From Klebsiella sp. BIGb0138 (GTDB lineage: Bacteria; Pseudomonadota; Gammaproteobacteria; Enterobacterales; Enterobacteriaceae): a DNA stretch of 64,000 nt. How positions within the stretch are numbered: position 1 is the stretch's first letter; each line of letters opens with the position of its first letter. Both the position numbers and the translations under genes were made by a program. Below the pieces are notes generated by a model. That model worked only from the letters and a program-made list of their open reading frames with translations, searched no databases and was not told where the DNA came from. The stretch is from assembly GCF_004342285.1 (NCBI RefSeq), contig NZ_SMCV01000008.1:124001-188000 (forward strand). Reading direction: 5' to 3'. Below, piece by piece: positions 12,116 to 22,438 of this stretch.

Positions 12116-13459
12116 TTAGCTACGGCCAAAGACCGGGCGTTTACGGTCAAATTTCCAGCCGGGAATCAGATACTGCATCGGACCGGCGTCATTACGCGCG
12201 CCGCCCGGCAGCGTCTTATACGCCTCATGGGCTTTTTGCACCTGCTCCCAGTCCAGCTCAATGCCCAGGCCCGGCGCATCCGGTACGGCGATCTTGCCGT
12301 TCTCAATTTGCAGCGGATTTTTGGTCAGGCGGCAATCCCCCTCCTGCCAAATCCAGTGGGTATCGATAGCGGTCGGGTTGCCCGGCGCGGCTGCGCCGAC
12401 GTGGGTAAACATGGCCAGTGAAATATCGAAGTGGTTGTTAGAGTGACAGCCCCAGGTCAGGCCCCAGTCATCACACAGCTGCGCCACCCGCACCGCGCCG
12501 GAGAGCGTCCAGAAGTGGGGATCGGCCAGCGGAATATCGACCGCATTGAGCATCACCGCGTGCCCCATTTCGCGCCAGTTGGTGGCGATCATGTTGGTGG
12601 CCACCGGCAGACCGGTGGCGCGACGAAACTCCGCCATCACTTCGCGGCCGGAGAAGCCCTGCTCGGCGCCGCAAGGATCTTCCGCATAGGTCAGCACATC
12701 CTGCAGGCCCTTACACAGCGTAATCGCCTCATCAAGCAGCCAGGCGCCGTTCGGGTCGACGGTAATTCGCGCGTCCGGGAAACGTTTCTTCAGCGCGCGA
12801 GCGGTGTCAATTTCCTGCTCGCCCGGCAATACGCCGCCCTTGAGTTTGAAGTCCTTAAAGCCGTAACGATCCTGCGCGGCTTCGGCGAGGCGGACCACGG
12901 CGTCACTGTTTAGCGCTTCCTGATGACGCAGATGATACCACTCGTGATCGCCTGGGGTGCTGTCCAGGTACGGCAGGTCGGTTTTTTGGCGATCGCCTAT
13001 GTAGAAGAGATAGCCCAGCACGGTGACCGCATCACGCTGTTTACCTGGCCCCAGCAGTTCACAAACCGGGACATTCAGCGTCTTGCCTAACAGGTCCAGC
13101 AGCGCGGCCTCCAGCGCCGCCACCGCGTTCACCCGTAATTCAAAAGTCCAGGCGCCTTTACCAAAGGTGTCGAAATCCGCCGCCTGGTTACCTTTGTGAA
13201 CCTGCTGAACCACCTTATTCAGGCGCGCAATCTCCTGCCCCAGCACCTGCGGAATGGCGTCAACCAGCGTCTGATAAATCACCTCTCCGCCGGGCGCCTC
13301 GCCGATGCCGGTGTTGCCCGCGCTGTCGGTCAGTACCACGATATTGCGGGTAAACCATGCGTTGTGCGCCCCGCCGATGTTCAACAGCATGCTGTCATGG
13401 CCCGCCACCGGAATAACTTTCATATCGGTGATAACGGGTGTGGATTGAGTACTCATCAT
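12116..13459 (-). CDS. gudX: glucarate dehydratase-related protein GudX
   Basis: Paralogue of GudD with the same enolase-superfamily motifs ([36 protein letters not shown]) and 447 residues. E. coli GudX is reported as a poorly active glucarate/idarate dehydratase; its physiological role is unclear. The first ATG overlaps the gudP stop codon (TAATG). A second in-frame ATG at 13456 lies at the better 8-base distance from GGAG and could be the real start, giving 446 residues. The overlap indicates translational coupling to gudP. Confidence 0.94.
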   Translation of the reverse strand: MMSTQSTPVITDMKVIPVAGHDSMLLNIGGAHNAWFTRNIVVLTDSAGNTGIGEAPGGEVIYQTLVDAIPQVLGQEIARLNKVVQQVHKGNQAADFDTFGKGAWTFELRVNAVAALEAALLDLLGKTLNVPVCELLGPGKQRDAVTVLGYLFYIGDRQKTDLPYLDSTPGDHEWYHLRHQEALNSDAVVRLAEAAQDRYGFKDFKLKGGVLPGEQEIDTARALKKRFPDARITVDPNGAWLLDEAITLCKGLQDVLTYAEDPCGAEQGFSGREVMAEFRRATGLPVATNMIATNWREMGHAVMLNAVDIPLADPHFWTLSGAVRVAQLCDDWGLTWGCHSNNHFDISLAMFTHVGAAAPGNPTAIDTHWIWQEGDCRLTKNPLQIENGKIAVPDAPGLGIELDWEQVQKAHEAYKTLPGGARNDAGPMQYLIPGWKFDRKRPVFGRS

Positions 13460-14811
13460 TAACGCTCCGTAACAGGTTTCAGTTCAATTCGTTTGATATC
13501 ACCCACCAGCACCAGGTAGCTCAGTACCGCCACCAGCGCATGCACCCCGACATAAATCAGCGCGCCGTTGAATGACCCCGTGGCTCCGACGATGTAACCA
13601 ATGGCAATCGGCGTGACGATGCCGGAGATATTGCCGAACATGTTGAACAGGCCCCCTGACAAGCCGCTGATCTCCTTCGGCGCGGTATCGGCCATCACCG
13701 CCCAGCCCAGCGCGCCAATCCCTTTCCCGAAGAAGGCCAGCGCCATGAAGCCGATAATCATCCACTCCACATTCACGTAGTTACAGAACACCATGACCAT
13801 CGACAGCAGCATACCTAACACGATCGGCGTCTTACGGGCGATATTGAGCGAGCCGGTGCGCCGCATCAGCCAGTCGGAAATGATGCCCCCCAGCACGCCG
13901 CCGACAAAGCCGCAAACGGCGGGAACAGAGGCGATGAACCCGGCTTTCAGGATCGACATGCCGCGCGCCTGCACCAGATAGACCGGGAACCAGGTAATAA
14001 AGAAGTAGGTCAAGGCGTTGATGCAATACTGACCAATGTAGATCCCCACCATCATGCGCGAACCGATCAGCTGTTTAATCTGGCCCCATTTTTCACTGAA
14101 CGGCACCTTCTGCGCGTTTTTCTTCTGATCCATGTTGATCAGCGCGCCGCCTTCGGCAATGTACTCCAGCTCTTTCTTGTTCACGCCGGGATGTTGATTG
14201 GGTTCATGAATGACTTTAAGCCATATGAAACTGATAATAATCCCCAGTCCGCCCATAAAGAAGAAGACGTGCGACCAGCCCACCTGATGGGTTAACCAGC
14301 CCATGATCGGTGCGAAGATGACGGTCGCGAAGTACTGCGCGGAGTTGAAAATCGCCACCGCCGTGCCCCTCTCCTGCGCGGGGAACCAGGCGGCTACGAT
14401 ACGGCTGTTGCCGGGAAAGGAGGGCGCTTCCGCCAGCCCAACCAGGAAACGCAGGGTAAACAGAGCGACAATAATGCCGAAACCGCTAAAGATATCGACG
14501 AAGCCCTGTAGCAGGGTAAACATCGACCAGATGAAAATTGACCAAAAATAGACTCGCTTTGAGCCGAAGCGGTCGAGCAGCCACCCGCCGGGGATCTGAC
14601 CAATAACGTAGGCCCATGAGAATGCGGAGAAGACATAGCCCATGCCCACCGGATCCAGCCCAATCTCCTTCGCCATTTGCGAACCGGCAATCGACAGCGT
14701 TGCGCGATCGCCATAGTTAAAGGATGTGACGATAAACAGCATCACCACTATCCAGTAGCGGGCGTTGGTGCGTTTTTCCGCCCCGCTCGCCGCCTGACTT
14801 AATGTACTCAT
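13459..14811 (-). CDS. gudP: glucarate/galactarate MFS transporter GudP
   Basis: Anion:cation symporter family (MFS) permease expected to import D-glucarate with protons. The 450-residue protein has about 12 hydrophobic segments and family motifs [16 protein letters not shown] and [16 protein letters not shown]. The ATG has AGGAG nearby. It is the first gene of gudP-gudX-gudD-glycerate kinase, so the promoter should lie in 14812-15250. In E. coli the regulator is CdaR; I could not assign its operator here. Confidence 0.95.
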   Translation of the reverse strand: MSTLSQAASGAEKRTNARYWIVVMLFIVTSFNYGDRATLSIAGSQMAKEIGLDPVGMGYVFSAFSWAYVIGQIPGGWLLDRFGSKRVYFWSIFIWSMFTLLQGFVDIFSGFGIIVALFTLRFLVGLAEAPSFPGNSRIVAAWFPAQERGTAVAIFNSAQYFATVIFAPIMGWLTHQVGWSHVFFFMGGLGIIISFIWLKVIHEPNQHPGVNKKELEYIAEGGALINMDQKKNAQKVPFSEKWGQIKQLIGSRMMVGIYIGQYCINALTYFFITWFPVYLVQARGMSILKAGFIASVPAVCGFVGGVLGGIISDWLMRRTGSLNIARKTPIVLGMLLSMVMVFCNYVNVEWMIIGFMALAFFGKGIGALGWAVMADTAPKEISGLSGGLFNMFGNISGIVTPIAIGYIVGATGSFNGALIYVGVHALVAVLSYLVLVGDIKRIELKPVTER

Positions 14812-15255
14812 TGTTGCACTCCTGAATCATAGCAGTTAGCTACGTTCATTCTGAACAGCACAACCTGTAGGGTAATCAGAATGACGTGTTGGTGTTTTTC
14901 ATAGTTTTCGTTATATCTGGCGTACTGCATTTTTTAACTGGCAGGGAAAGTATAAAAAGAGGACCTCGCCGGCTCACCGTGCATATACACAGCTTTAGCG
15001 GAGGTTTAGAAATGGATTTGTGGCGTATGCCTGACTGGATGGGGGATGGTTCACGGAAATGAAAAGCAACCCCGGTTAACAACGGAAATGACGTTACAAA
15101 CAGCAGGAGTGTGAAACGTCTCTCTTGACCCGGTGGAAATCACCGGAAAAAACCGCGTAAGATGCGGGGTTGTAGGGCAAATGCCTGAAGCCTGGGCCAG
15201 GCAGAGTTGATAAACTCTCTTCGATCGTTTATCTGGCACTGGCATCGATAAGGAA
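14812..15255. other. intergenic region upstream of gudP
   Basis: About 440 bases without a convincing gene; the short frames inside have no ribosome binding site or family resemblance. It must hold the gudP promoter. Visible structure: a perfect 6-bp inverted repeat CCGGTG/CACCGG at 15130-15146 next to an A6 run, and AGAGTT/AACTCT at about 15203-15218. No assignable operator or RNA gene was recognised. Confidence 0.5.
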
Positions 15256-15279
15256 CGCCCTCTACGTAGGGAGAGGGCG
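15256..15279 (-). terminator. possible terminator after yqcA
   Basis: Perfect 8-bp stem CGCCCTCT/AGAGGGCG, 16 bases past the yqcA stop, at the end of the minus-strand yqcC-truC-yqcA group. The following bases are GTTCCTT, without a real T run, so termination efficiency is uncertain. Confidence 0.5.
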
Positions 15280-15294
15280 CAACTTTTCAGCCGT

Positions 15295-15738
15295 TTATTC
15301 GAGCAGGTTTGCCCACTGTTCTACCCAGGGGTTGGAAACACCCTCCGGTTCCGGGTCTTCACTGGCGTCAATCATCAGCATTTCACCAATACGCCTGGCC
15401 CCTTGTTCCTGCAGCAGCGCGTCGAAGGTTTTGCCGCCGCCGCAGAAGTTGGCGTAGGTACTGTCGCCCAGGGCGATAATCCCGTAGCGCAGGTGCGGCT
15501 GATACATATCCTTAATCCCCTCGAACAGAGGGACGATGCTATCCGGCAGGTCGCCCTGCCCGGTGGTGGATGTCACCACCAGCACATATTTACCGCTGTA
15601 CGGTTCCCAGTCCTGAACTTCAGGATCTTCGTAAACCGTCGCTTTGTGCCCCAGCCCGCTCAGAATGGCCTGCGCCTCTTCGGCAACCAGCAGCGAGTTA
15701 CCGTACATCGTGCCGACAAAAATCCCGACTTCTGCCAT
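15295..15738 (-). CDS. yqcA: flavodoxin YqcA
   Basis: Short-chain flavodoxin, a cytosolic FMN electron carrier whose partner is not settled. The 147 residues show the phosphate-binding loop GTMYGNS near the N-terminus, [11 protein letters not shown] and [14 protein letters not shown] around the flavin. The ribosome binding site GGGAG lies within the last codons of truC, so the two genes are translationally linked. Same order as E. coli. Confidence 0.95.
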   Translation of the reverse strand: MAEVGIFVGTMYGNSLLVAEEAQAILSGLGHKATVYEDPEVQDWEPYSGKYVLVVTSTTGQGDLPDSIVPLFEGIKDMYQPHLRYGIIALGDSTYANFCGGGKTFDALLQEQGARRIGEMLMIDASEDPEPEGVSNPWVEQWANLLE

Positions 15739-15740
15739 GA

Positions 15741-16535
15741 TTATCTCCCTGAATTGACCTCAATACCTTCATCCTGACCGCTGTCGTCAGCAAACTCAAC
15801 CCTTTCATTTAACGGCAGAAGGCCGCGCCAGCCAAACTGCGACAGCGCCCGCATCCAGACATCGTCAAGGCCTGCGCGAATCACCAGCGGTTCGCCGGTA
15901 AAAGGGTGAGTTAACGCGAGCTGGCTGGCGTGCAGCATCAGACGATCGCAGGAAAAGTGCTCGGCGGCGCTGCGGTTCTGTCGCAGATCGCCATGTTTGC
16001 TGTCGCCGATAATCGGGTGGCGCAGATGGGAAAGATGACGGCGCAGCTGATGTTTGCGCCCGGTTTTGGGCTCCAGCTCAACCAGGCTATAGCGCGTGGT
16101 CGGGTAGCGCCCGGTCGCCACCGGCATTTCTACCGTCGCCAGGCCACGATAATGGGTGACCGCCGGCTGGGGCTCTTTATCTTCACGGGCGAATTTATCG
16201 GCGATTTTATCCCGCTCTTCGACCAGCGGGTAATCCAGCACCGCTTCGTCGCTCAGCCAGCCGCGAACCACCGCGTGGTAGCGCTTTTGCATCTGATGCA
16301 GTTCAAACTGCTGAGATAGCCGCCTGCCCGCCTCGCTCGACAGCCCCATCAGCAGGACGCCGGATGTCGGGCGATCGAGGCGATGGGCGGTAAACACGTG
16401 CTGGCCGATCTGATCGCGCACGGTTTGCATCACCACCACTTTTTCATCGCGATCCAGCCAGCTGCGATGCACTAACCAGCCGGAGGGTTTGTTCACCGCC
16501 ACCAGCCATTCGTCCTGATAGATAATCTCCAGCAT
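15741..16535 (-). CDS. truC: tRNA pseudouridine(65) synthase TruC
   Basis: RluA-family enzyme that isomerises U65 in tRNA. The 264 residues contain the catalytic aspartate motif [12 protein letters not shown] near residue 54, and [11 protein letters not shown] and [11 protein letters not shown] of the family fold. Its ATG overlaps the yqcC stop (TGATG), indicating coupled translation. Confidence 0.95.
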   Translation of the reverse strand: MLEIIYQDEWLVAVNKPSGWLVHRSWLDRDEKVVVMQTVRDQIGQHVFTAHRLDRPTSGVLLMGLSSEAGRRLSQQFELHQMQKRYHAVVRGWLSDEAVLDYPLVEERDKIADKFAREDKEPQPAVTHYRGLATVEMPVATGRYPTTRYSLVELEPKTGRKHQLRRHLSHLRHPIIGDSKHGDLRQNRSAAEHFSCDRLMLHASQLALTHPFTGEPLVIRAGLDDVWMRALSQFGWRGLLPLNERVEFADDSGQDEGIEVNSGR

Positions 16536-16864
16536 CAGGCGTCATCACCCGCAAACAGCGTATCGAGCAGCAGGAGCTCGGCAAGCACCCGCTCGCGCAG
16601 GGGATGTGCAGCGTCCAGCGCCATCTCATAGTATGGTGCGACGGCAAAGCTGTGGGGCAACGGCTGTTCGCTATCGAGCAGGTTATGCATACGAGGAATC
16701 AGCACCCACTGCAGCCACTCCAGCGGTTCGAGAGTATCCATGCAGAAAGGCTGATCGCTGGCAAATGCGCGGCTTTCCGGCGCCGTCTCCTGCCAGTGTT
16801 CTGTTTCGCGCAGCAGCGCTTCAAGCGCGTGCAAACGCTCACGCACGCTAAGGTGAAGAGTCAT
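16535..16864 (-). CDS. yqcC: YqcC family protein (DUF446)
   Basis: A 109-residue cytosolic protein of unknown function, colinear with E. coli YqcC and with the conserved block DTLEPLEWLQWVLIPRMH. It is first in the yqcC-truC-yqcA group, which suggests but does not prove a link to tRNA modification. csrB lies upstream on the same strand. Confidence 0.93.
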   Translation of the reverse strand: MTLHLSVRERLHALEALLRETEHWQETAPESRAFASDQPFCMDTLEPLEWLQWVLIPRMHNLLDSEQPLPHSFAVAPYYEMALDAAHPLRERVLAELLLLDTLFAGDDA

Positions 16865-17029
16865 GAGAAACCTCGATGAGTTGTAAACCGGGCGCAGGAT
16901 AGCAAATACAGCCGCGAAATATACTCTAAATCATGCGGGGTGTGGGGGGAGAGTTGTCCTGGCAAGCCGGCGTGAGCGTCATCTGGTTGACCGGAAGAAA
17001 GCGGCCCCGGCCGTTCACCTCTCTCGCCC

Positions 17030-17055
17030 CAAAAAAGAAACCTGCTGCCAGCAGG
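17030..17055 (-). terminator. second terminator downstream of csrB
   Basis: Perfect CCTGCTG/CAGCAGG stem (17041-17055) followed on the minus strand by TTTCTTTTTT. It lies 10 bases beyond the end of csrB's own terminator and would stop read-through of this highly transcribed RNA before yqcC. Confidence 0.7.
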
Positions 17056-17065
17056 CGTCAGGCAT

Positions 17066-17431
17066 AAAAAAAGGGAGCACTGTATAAACAGTGCTCCCGG
17101 TTCGTTTCGCAGCAATCCAGCTACATTGGTGCTCCCTGCTCGTCCATGAAAACTTTTCCTGAGGTCTCCTGACCATGTTCATCCGTAAACTCGTGCATCC
17201 TGCTTCCACACCACCCCGATGTGAAATTACCTATCCTTAAGTCTATCCCGATCTTCCTGATCCACCGTTCTTCATGAGCGGCTCACATTCTCCATCCTGG
17301 AGGTGTCCATTACGCGTTCCTGCGTTGTCCTGTGCTTCATCCTGAAGCCTGTCCTTGCTACGCCTTCCCGGCGGGTCCTGCAGAAGCGTCATCATCCTGA
17401 TGTTCACTTCTTTTCGCGACTTCCTGTCGAC
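17066..17431 (-). ncRNA. csrB: CsrB small RNA, CsrA antagonist
   Basis: A 366-nt RNA that binds many CsrA dimers and relieves CsrA repression of translation. On the minus strand it starts GTCGACAGGAAG, carries roughly two dozen GGA motifs, many as CAGGA in hairpin loops, and ends in a perfect intrinsic terminator: stem GGGAGCACTGT with its complement, then T7. Its position between syd and yqcC is that of E. coli csrB (about 369 nt), with clear identity in the 3' third. The 5' end is set by similarity to E. coli. A UvrY-type box lies about 175-190 bases upstream. Confidence 0.96.
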
Positions 17432-17588
17432 AGACATAGGATCCCTGATTCCGCCCCGTCTTACAAGCCTTCTTGAGCGAATCTCTTAAGATTCATCCCC
17501 CCCAAAAAAGGCAAGAATAAGCATAACAAACTGAATTACATTGTTTTATTAGAAATTAAGCCGTGAAAAAATGGCTTAAATGATGACG

Positions 17589-17621
17589 ATCTCTTACAGG
17601 TCTTGTAAGAGATCTCTCACA
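17589..17621. promoter_or_regulatory. UvrY binding box upstream of csrB
   Basis: On the minus strand bases 17621-17604 read TGTGAGAGATCTCTTACA, the 18-bp UvrY (GacA-type) box known upstream of E. coli csrB. It overlaps a second perfect inverted repeat, ATCTCTTACA-N5-TGTAAGAGAT (17589-17613), so three half-sites lie in a row. The distance to the csrB 5' end is about 173-190 bp. UvrY is the response regulator of BarA. Confidence 0.85.
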
Positions 17622-17640
17622 AAGGGGCAGGAAGAATGGA

Positions 17641-18186
17641 TTACAGAACCGGCTCAAGCTGGGTAAGGAAACTTGCCAGCGAAGGCGAAAGCGTGGTCCG
17701 TTTGCGCGTGCCGAGCGTCTCTTTGACAACTTCACCGCTCAGATTACAGACCGAAATGACATCCAGCTCGCTGTCCAGGGTGGCGATAAACAGCGTGGGC
17801 GACAGCTTCAACCGCTTTTGCACCACCAGGTGACCGATTAAATTCTCCTGCACGCGCTGGAAGTCATCCGGACTCCAGGTTTGCAGCAGCGTCATGGTTT
17901 CACCGGCAAAGCGCGCGGCCATGTCACCGGCGAACTGGGTGGTATAATAACTATGAATCGGCTGTTGTACCACAATATCTAATGCCCGTTCAACCGCGCT
18001 GATATTTTGAGCTAATGAAAAGGGCTGCGGTTGCCAGAAAATGGCATCGCCTTCCGTCGCGCTGATGCAGGGTGACGGTACGCCATAAAGTTCTTCGCTT
18101 CGCGGCAGGCTTGCGTACTGCTGCTGCCAGGCAGCGCAATAACGTTGGGTGAAGGCTTGCAGCGCTGCTGCGGTTTGATAGTCCAC
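17641..18186 (-). CDS. syd: SecY-interacting protein Syd
   Basis: Peripheral membrane protein that binds SecY and is thought to monitor the translocon. The 181 residues carry the conserved blocks [19 protein letters not shown] and [11 protein letters not shown]. The start is GTG at 18186 (GTG GAC TAT CAA), which gives the family length; no in-frame ATG fits. Divergent from queF with 68 bp between. csrB and its regulatory site lie downstream. Confidence 0.94.
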   Translation of the reverse strand: MDYQTAAALQAFTQRYCAAWQQQYASLPRSEELYGVPSPCISATEGDAIFWQPQPFSLAQNISAVERALDIVVQQPIHSYYTTQFAGDMAARFAGETMTLLQTWSPDDFQRVQENLIGHLVVQKRLKLSPTLFIATLDSELDVISVCNLSGEVVKETLGTRKRTTLSPSLASFLTQLEPVL

Positions 18187-18254
18187 CGGTTTCTCTCTTC
18201 ACGTCAGACAGGATACACTTGGCGTATAGTGTACCCGCTTTACTATGGTGAAAC

Positions 18255-19100
18255 ATGTCTTCTTACGATAATCATCAGGCGCTGTCCGGCCTGACGCTCG
18301 GTAAATCAACGGATTACCGCGATACTTATGATGCCTCCCTGCTTCAGGGCGTGCCGCGTAGCCTCAACCGCGATCCGCTCGGCCTGCGCGCGGACAATCT
18401 GCCTTTTCACGGCGGCGACATCTGGACGCTGTATGAACTGTCGTGGCTGAACGCCAAAGGTTTGCCGCAGGTTGCCGTCGGTCACGTTGAGCTCAGCGAC
18501 ACCAGCGTCAACCTGGTGGAATCCAAAAGCTTTAAACTCTATCTCAATAGTTTTAACCAGACCCGCTTCGCCAGCTGGCAGGAGGTACAGGCCACGCTGA
18601 CGCGCGATCTTAGCGCCTGCGCGCAGGGTGAGGTCAGCGTTTCGCTCTATCGGCTCGACGAACTCGAAGGCCAGCCGGTGGCGCATCTCCACGGCACCTG
18701 CATCGACGATCAGGATATTGCGATCGATAACTATGAGTTCAGCACCGACTATTTGCAGGATGCCGCAGGCGAAAAGATCGTTGAAGAGACGCTGGTCAGC
18801 CATCTGCTGAAATCCAACTGTCTGATCACCCACCAGCCGGACTGGGGCTCGGTACAGATTCAATATCGCGGGCCAAAGATCGATCGCGAAAAGCTGCTGC
18901 GCTACCTGGTCTCATTCCGTCATCACAACGAATTCCACGAGCAGTGCGTCGAGCGGATTTTTAATGATCTCCTGCGCTTTTGCCAGCCGCAATCGCTCTC
19001 CGTCTACGCCCGCTATACCCGTCGCGGCGGCCTGGACATCAATCCCTGGCGCAGCAACGCGGAATTTGTTCCGTCTATCGCTCGCCTGGCGCGCCAGTAG
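18255..19100 (+). CDS. queF: NADPH-dependent 7-cyano-7-deazaguanine reductase QueF
   Basis: Reduces preQ0 to preQ1 in queuosine biosynthesis, a nitrile reductase of the tunnel-fold family. The 281-residue type II protein has the catalytic cysteine in [16 protein letters not shown] (Cys189) and the QueF motif in the N-terminal half ([17 protein letters not shown]). Divergent from syd. No PreQ1 riboswitch is apparent in the short upstream region. Confidence 0.97.
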   Translation: MSSYDNHQALSGLTLGKSTDYRDTYDASLLQGVPRSLNRDPLGLRADNLPFHGGDIWTLYELSWLNAKGLPQVAVGHVELSDTSVNLVESKSFKLYLNSFNQTRFASWQEVQATLTRDLSACAQGEVSVSLYRLDELEGQPVAHLHGTCIDDQDIAIDNYEFSTDYLQDAAGEKIVEETLVSHLLKSNCLITHQPDWGSVQIQYRGPKIDREKLLRYLVSFRHHNEFHEQCVERIFNDLLRFCQPQSLSVYARYTRRGGLDINPWRSNAEFVPSIARLARQ

Positions 19101-19109
19101 CAAAAATTT

Positions 19110-19151
19110 TTCACAACTTTGCGTGCCTTCACGCGTACGCAAGGTTGTGAA
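19110..19151. repeat. long hairpin between queF and ppnN
   Basis: TTCACAACTTTGCGT (19110-19124) pairs with ACGCAAGGTTGTGAA (19137-19151), 15 pairs with one G-U, around a 12-base loop. It begins 9 bases after the queF stop. The plus strand lacks a following T run; the minus strand has AAAATTTTTG after it. Probably a 3'-end hairpin of queF mRNA. Confidence 0.55.
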
Positions 19152-19213
19152 AACGCCACGGGCAAGGCTATTGTAATCACAGGAAGACGATAATCGTCCT
19201 GTAAGGAGTTCAC

Positions 19214-20581
19214 TTGATTACACATGTTAGCCCGCTTGGTTCAATGGATATGCTGTCACAGCTGGAAGTGGATATGCTTAAACGCACCGCCAGTAGTGAC
19301 CTCTATCAACTCTTTCGCAACTGCTCGCTTGCTGTACTCAACTCGGGGAGCCTGACCGATAACAGCAAGGAGCTACTGTCTCGTTTTGAAAACTTCGATA
19401 TCAACGTGCTGCGTCGCGAACGCGGCGTGAAGCTGGAACTGATCAACCCGCCGGAAGAGGCGTTCGTTGACGGGCGTATTATCCGTTCTCTGCAGGCCAA
19501 CCTGTTTGCCGTGCTGCGCGATATCCTGTTCGTTTACGGGCAGATTCACAACACCGTGCGCTTCCCGAATCTCGACCTCGAAAGCTCGGTCCATATCACC
19601 AACCTGGTGTTTTCGATTCTGCGTAACGCCCGCGCCCTGCACGTCGGCGAAGCGCCGAATATGATTGTCTGCTGGGGCGGCCACTCGATCAACGAAAACG
19701 AATATCTGTACGCCCGCCGCGTGGGGACCCAGCTGGGTCTGCGCGAGCTGAACATCTGCACCGGCTGCGGCCCGGGAGCGATGGAAGCGCCGATGAAAGG
19801 CGCCGCGGTCGGCCACGCCCAGCAGCGTTACAAAGACAGCCGTTTCATCGGCATGACCGAACCGTCCATTATTGCCGCCGAGCCGCCGAACCCGCTGGTC
19901 AACGAGCTGCTGATCATGCCGGATATCGAAAAACGTCTTGAGGCGTTTGTGCGCATCGCCCACGGCATTATTATCTTCCCGGGCGGCGTTGGCACGGCGG
20001 AAGAGCTGCTTTACCTGCTGGGTATTTTGATGCACCCGGCCAACAAGGCGCAGGTGCTGCCGCTGATCCTCACCGGGCCGAAAGAGAGCGCCGACTATTT
20101 CCGCGTGCTGGATGAGTTCATCGTGCATACGCTGGGCGAATCGGCCCGTCGCCACTACCGCATCATCATCGACGACGCCAGCGAAGTGGCGCGGCAGATG
20201 AAGAAAGCGATGCCGCTGGTGAAAGAGAGCCGCCGGGAAACCGACGATGCCTATAGCTTTAACTGGTCGATTCGCATTACCCCGGACCTGCAAATGCCGT
20301 TCGATCCGACGCACGAAAACATGGCCAACCTCAAGCTCTACCCGGATCAACCGGTCGAGATGCTGGCGGCCGATCTGCGTCGCGCGTTCTCCGGCATCGT
20401 GGCCGGTAACGTCAAAGAGGTGGGGATCCAGGCGATTGAAAAATTTGGTCCCTACAAGCTGCATGGCGATCCGCAGATGATGCGCCGGATGGACGATCTG
20501 CTGCAGGGCTTCGTCGCCCAGCATCGTATGAAGCTCCCGGGCGGTACCGCCTATATTCCGTGTTACGAAATCTGTTCCTGA
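19214..20581 (+). CDS. ppnN: pyrimidine/purine nucleotide 5'-monophosphate nucleosidase PpnN
   Basis: Cleaves nucleoside 5'-monophosphates to base and ribose 5-phosphate; in E. coli it is activated by ppGpp. The 455 residues match E. coli PpnN (YgdH), with the LOG-family Rossmann core [26 protein letters not shown] and [16 protein letters not shown]. The start codon is TTG at 19214 with AAGGAG eight bases upstream, giving the family N-terminus [16 protein letters not shown]. Its allosteric effector would be made by relA, also in this window. Confidence 0.96.
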   Translation: MITHVSPLGSMDMLSQLEVDMLKRTASSDLYQLFRNCSLAVLNSGSLTDNSKELLSRFENFDINVLRRERGVKLELINPPEEAFVDGRIIRSLQANLFAVLRDILFVYGQIHNTVRFPNLDLESSVHITNLVFSILRNARALHVGEAPNMIVCWGGHSINENEYLYARRVGTQLGLRELNICTGCGPGAMEAPMKGAAVGHAQQRYKDSRFIGMTEPSIIAAEPPNPLVNELLIMPDIEKRLEAFVRIAHGIIIFPGGVGTAEELLYLLGILMHPANKAQVLPLILTGPKESADYFRVLDEFIVHTLGESARRHYRIIIDDASEVARQMKKAMPLVKESRRETDDAYSFNWSIRITPDLQMPFDPTHENMANLKLYPDQPVEMLAADLRRAFSGIVAGNVKEVGIQAIEKFGPYKLHGDPQMMRRMDDLLQGFVAQHRMKLPGGTAYIPCYEICS

Positions 20582-20600
20582 TAGTGAGTTAACCTGCATC

Positions 20601-20636
20601 CCGGGTCACGGCGCCGAACGCCTGACCCGGCTTTCC
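20601..20636 (+). terminator. terminator of ppnN
   Basis: CCGGGTCA (20601-20608) pairs with TGACCCGG (20623-20630), extended inward by GGCG/CGCC around a 5-base loop, then CTTTCC. It lies 20 bp after the ppnN stop. Confidence 0.7.
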
Positions 20637-20940
20637 TCCCCCTTCCTCTCTCCTTTTCCCCCTGCCCTGGGTTCGTTCCGTTATGAATACATTGCGACAT
20701 TTTTACATAGCCAATCGTTTGCGTTTCCAGAACAGGCGATAAATATCACCAGGAAAAATGTATTTAATCGACGAAACATCGTCAGCATCGCCTTTTTACA
20801 GTAAAAACATCGTTATTCCGCCCCCCTGCTTTTATCTCATATCCTGTAAATGTTAGCCTTCGCGCCACAAATATCTGGCTGATCACCAGAAACAGTCTGT
20901 TGAACTAAAAATACACACATAGAAAGTGGATTATTGCAAT

Positions 20941-20983
20941 TGGGATCGCGATCACTGATGCATTTCCCACATAAATGTATCTT
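20941..20983 (+). promoter_or_regulatory. candidate class II CRP-dependent promoter of sdaC
   Basis: TGGGA-TCGCGA-TCACT (20941-20956) matches the CRP consensus half-sites at 8 of 10 positions. An extended -10, TG then TATCTT (20978-20983), would start transcription near 20990, which puts the CRP centre at -41.5, the class II position. The E. coli sdaCB operon is known to be CRP dependent. The rest of 20637-21094 is AT-rich and shows nothing else I can assign. Confidence 0.5.
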
Positions 20984-21094
20984 TCCGCCCCACTTGTTAC
21001 GGAGAAAATCACTATAAAACCGTAATCAAACGAATTTCATATTACTTAATTGATATTAATCATTATATTTGGTCGCTTCCTCCAGGAGATACAG

Positions 21095-22384
21095 ATGGAA
21101 ACCACTCAAACCAGCACTATCGTTTCGGGTGAAACTCGCAGCGGTTGGCGCAAAACCGATACCATGTGGATGCTGGGCCTGTACGGCACGGCGATCGGCG
21201 CGGGCGTTTTGTTCCTGCCGATTAATGCCGGCGTCGGCGGGATGATCCCGCTGATTATCATGGCAATCCTTGCCTTCCCGATGACCTTTTTCGCCCACCG
21301 CGGAATGACCCGTTTTGTGCTTTCCGGCAAGAATCCGGGCGAGGACATCACCGAAGTGGTCGAAGAACACTTCGGCGTCGGCGCAGGCAAGCTGATTACC
21401 CTGCTCTACTTCTTCGCCATCTACCCGATCCTGTTGGTTTATAGCGTGGCTATCACTAACACCGTCGAAAGCTTCATGACGCATCAGCTGCAGATGACGG
21501 CGCCGCCGCGGGCCATTCTCTCCCTGATTCTGATCGTCGGAATGATGACCATCGTTCGTTTCGGCGAGCAGATGATCGTTAAGGCGATGAGCATTCTGGT
21601 GTTCCCGTTCGTGATCGCCCTGATGATCCTGGCGCTGTATCTGATTCCTCAGTGGAACGGCGCGGCGCTGGAAACGCTCTCCCTGAGCAGCGCCACCGCC
21701 ACCGGCAACGGCCTGTGGATGACCCTGTGGCTGGCGATTCCGGTAATGGTGTTCTCCTTTAACCATTCGCCGATCATCTCCTCCTTCGCCGTGGCGAAAC
21801 GTGAAGAGTACGGCGAAGGCGCGGAGAAGAAGTGCTCCAGCATCCTGGCGCGCGCTCACATCATGATGGTGCTGACCGTGATGTTCTTCGTCTTCAGCTG
21901 CGTACTGAGCCTCTCTCCGGCCGATCTGGCAGAGGCAAAAGCGCAGAACATCTCGATTCTCTCCTATCTGGCGAACCACTTTAATGCGCCGGTGATTGCC
22001 TGGATGGCGCCGATCATTGCGATGATTGCCATCACCAAATCGTTCCTCGGCCACTACCTGGGGGCGCGCGAAGGCTTTAACGGCATGGTGATTAAGTCGC
22101 TGCGTGGTAAAGGCAAAACCATCGAAATCAACAAACTGAACAAAATCACGGCGCTGTTCATGCTGATCACCACCTGGATTGTGGCGACGCTGAACCCGAG
22201 CATTCTCGGGATGATCGAAACCCTGGGCGGCCCGATTATCGCGATGATTCTGTTCCTGATGCCGATGTACGCTATCCAGAAAGTCCCGGCAATGCGCAAA
22301 TACAGCGGCCACGTCAGCAACGTCTTCGTGGTGATTATGGGCCTGATTGCTATCTCCGCGATTTTCTACTCTCTGTTCAGCTAA
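21095..22384 (+). CDS. sdaC: serine:H+ symporter SdaC
   Basis: Inner-membrane serine transporter of the hydroxy/aromatic amino acid permease family. The 429 residues from [12 protein letters not shown] have the E. coli length and about 11 hydrophobic segments; N-terminal motif [19 protein letters not shown]. The frame is open from 21050, but the ATG at 21095 has CAGGAG six to ten bases upstream and matches the family start. 54 bp ahead of sdaB, with which it forms the serine uptake and degradation operon. Confidence 0.97.
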   Translation: METTQTSTIVSGETRSGWRKTDTMWMLGLYGTAIGAGVLFLPINAGVGGMIPLIIMAILAFPMTFFAHRGMTRFVLSGKNPGEDITEVVEEHFGVGAGKLITLLYFFAIYPILLVYSVAITNTVESFMTHQLQMTAPPRAILSLILIVGMMTIVRFGEQMIVKAMSILVFPFVIALMILALYLIPQWNGAALETLSLSSATATGNGLWMTLWLAIPVMVFSFNHSPIISSFAVAKREEYGEGAEKKCSSILARAHIMMVLTVMFFVFSCVLSLSPADLAEAKAQNISILSYLANHFNAPVIAWMAPIIAMIAITKSFLGHYLGAREGFNGMVIKSLRGKGKTIEINKLNKITALFMLITTWIVATLNPSILGMIETLGGPIIAMILFLMPMYAIQKVPAMRKYSGHVSNVFVVIMGLIAISAIFYSLFS

Positions 22385-22438
22385 TCTCCCCCCGCGCCGC
22401 CAGCAGGCGGCGCGCTTCCCGACAGTACTGGATGCATT

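Noticed and set aside
17066-17431. Many short CAGGA repeats suggesting a repeat array
   Set aside because: They are the CsrA-binding GGA motifs of CsrB, with its terminator and conserved location.
19373-20599. 408-codon frame antisense to ppnN
   Set aside because: Lies entirely opposite a conserved gene and has histidine/arginine-rich composition typical of shadows.
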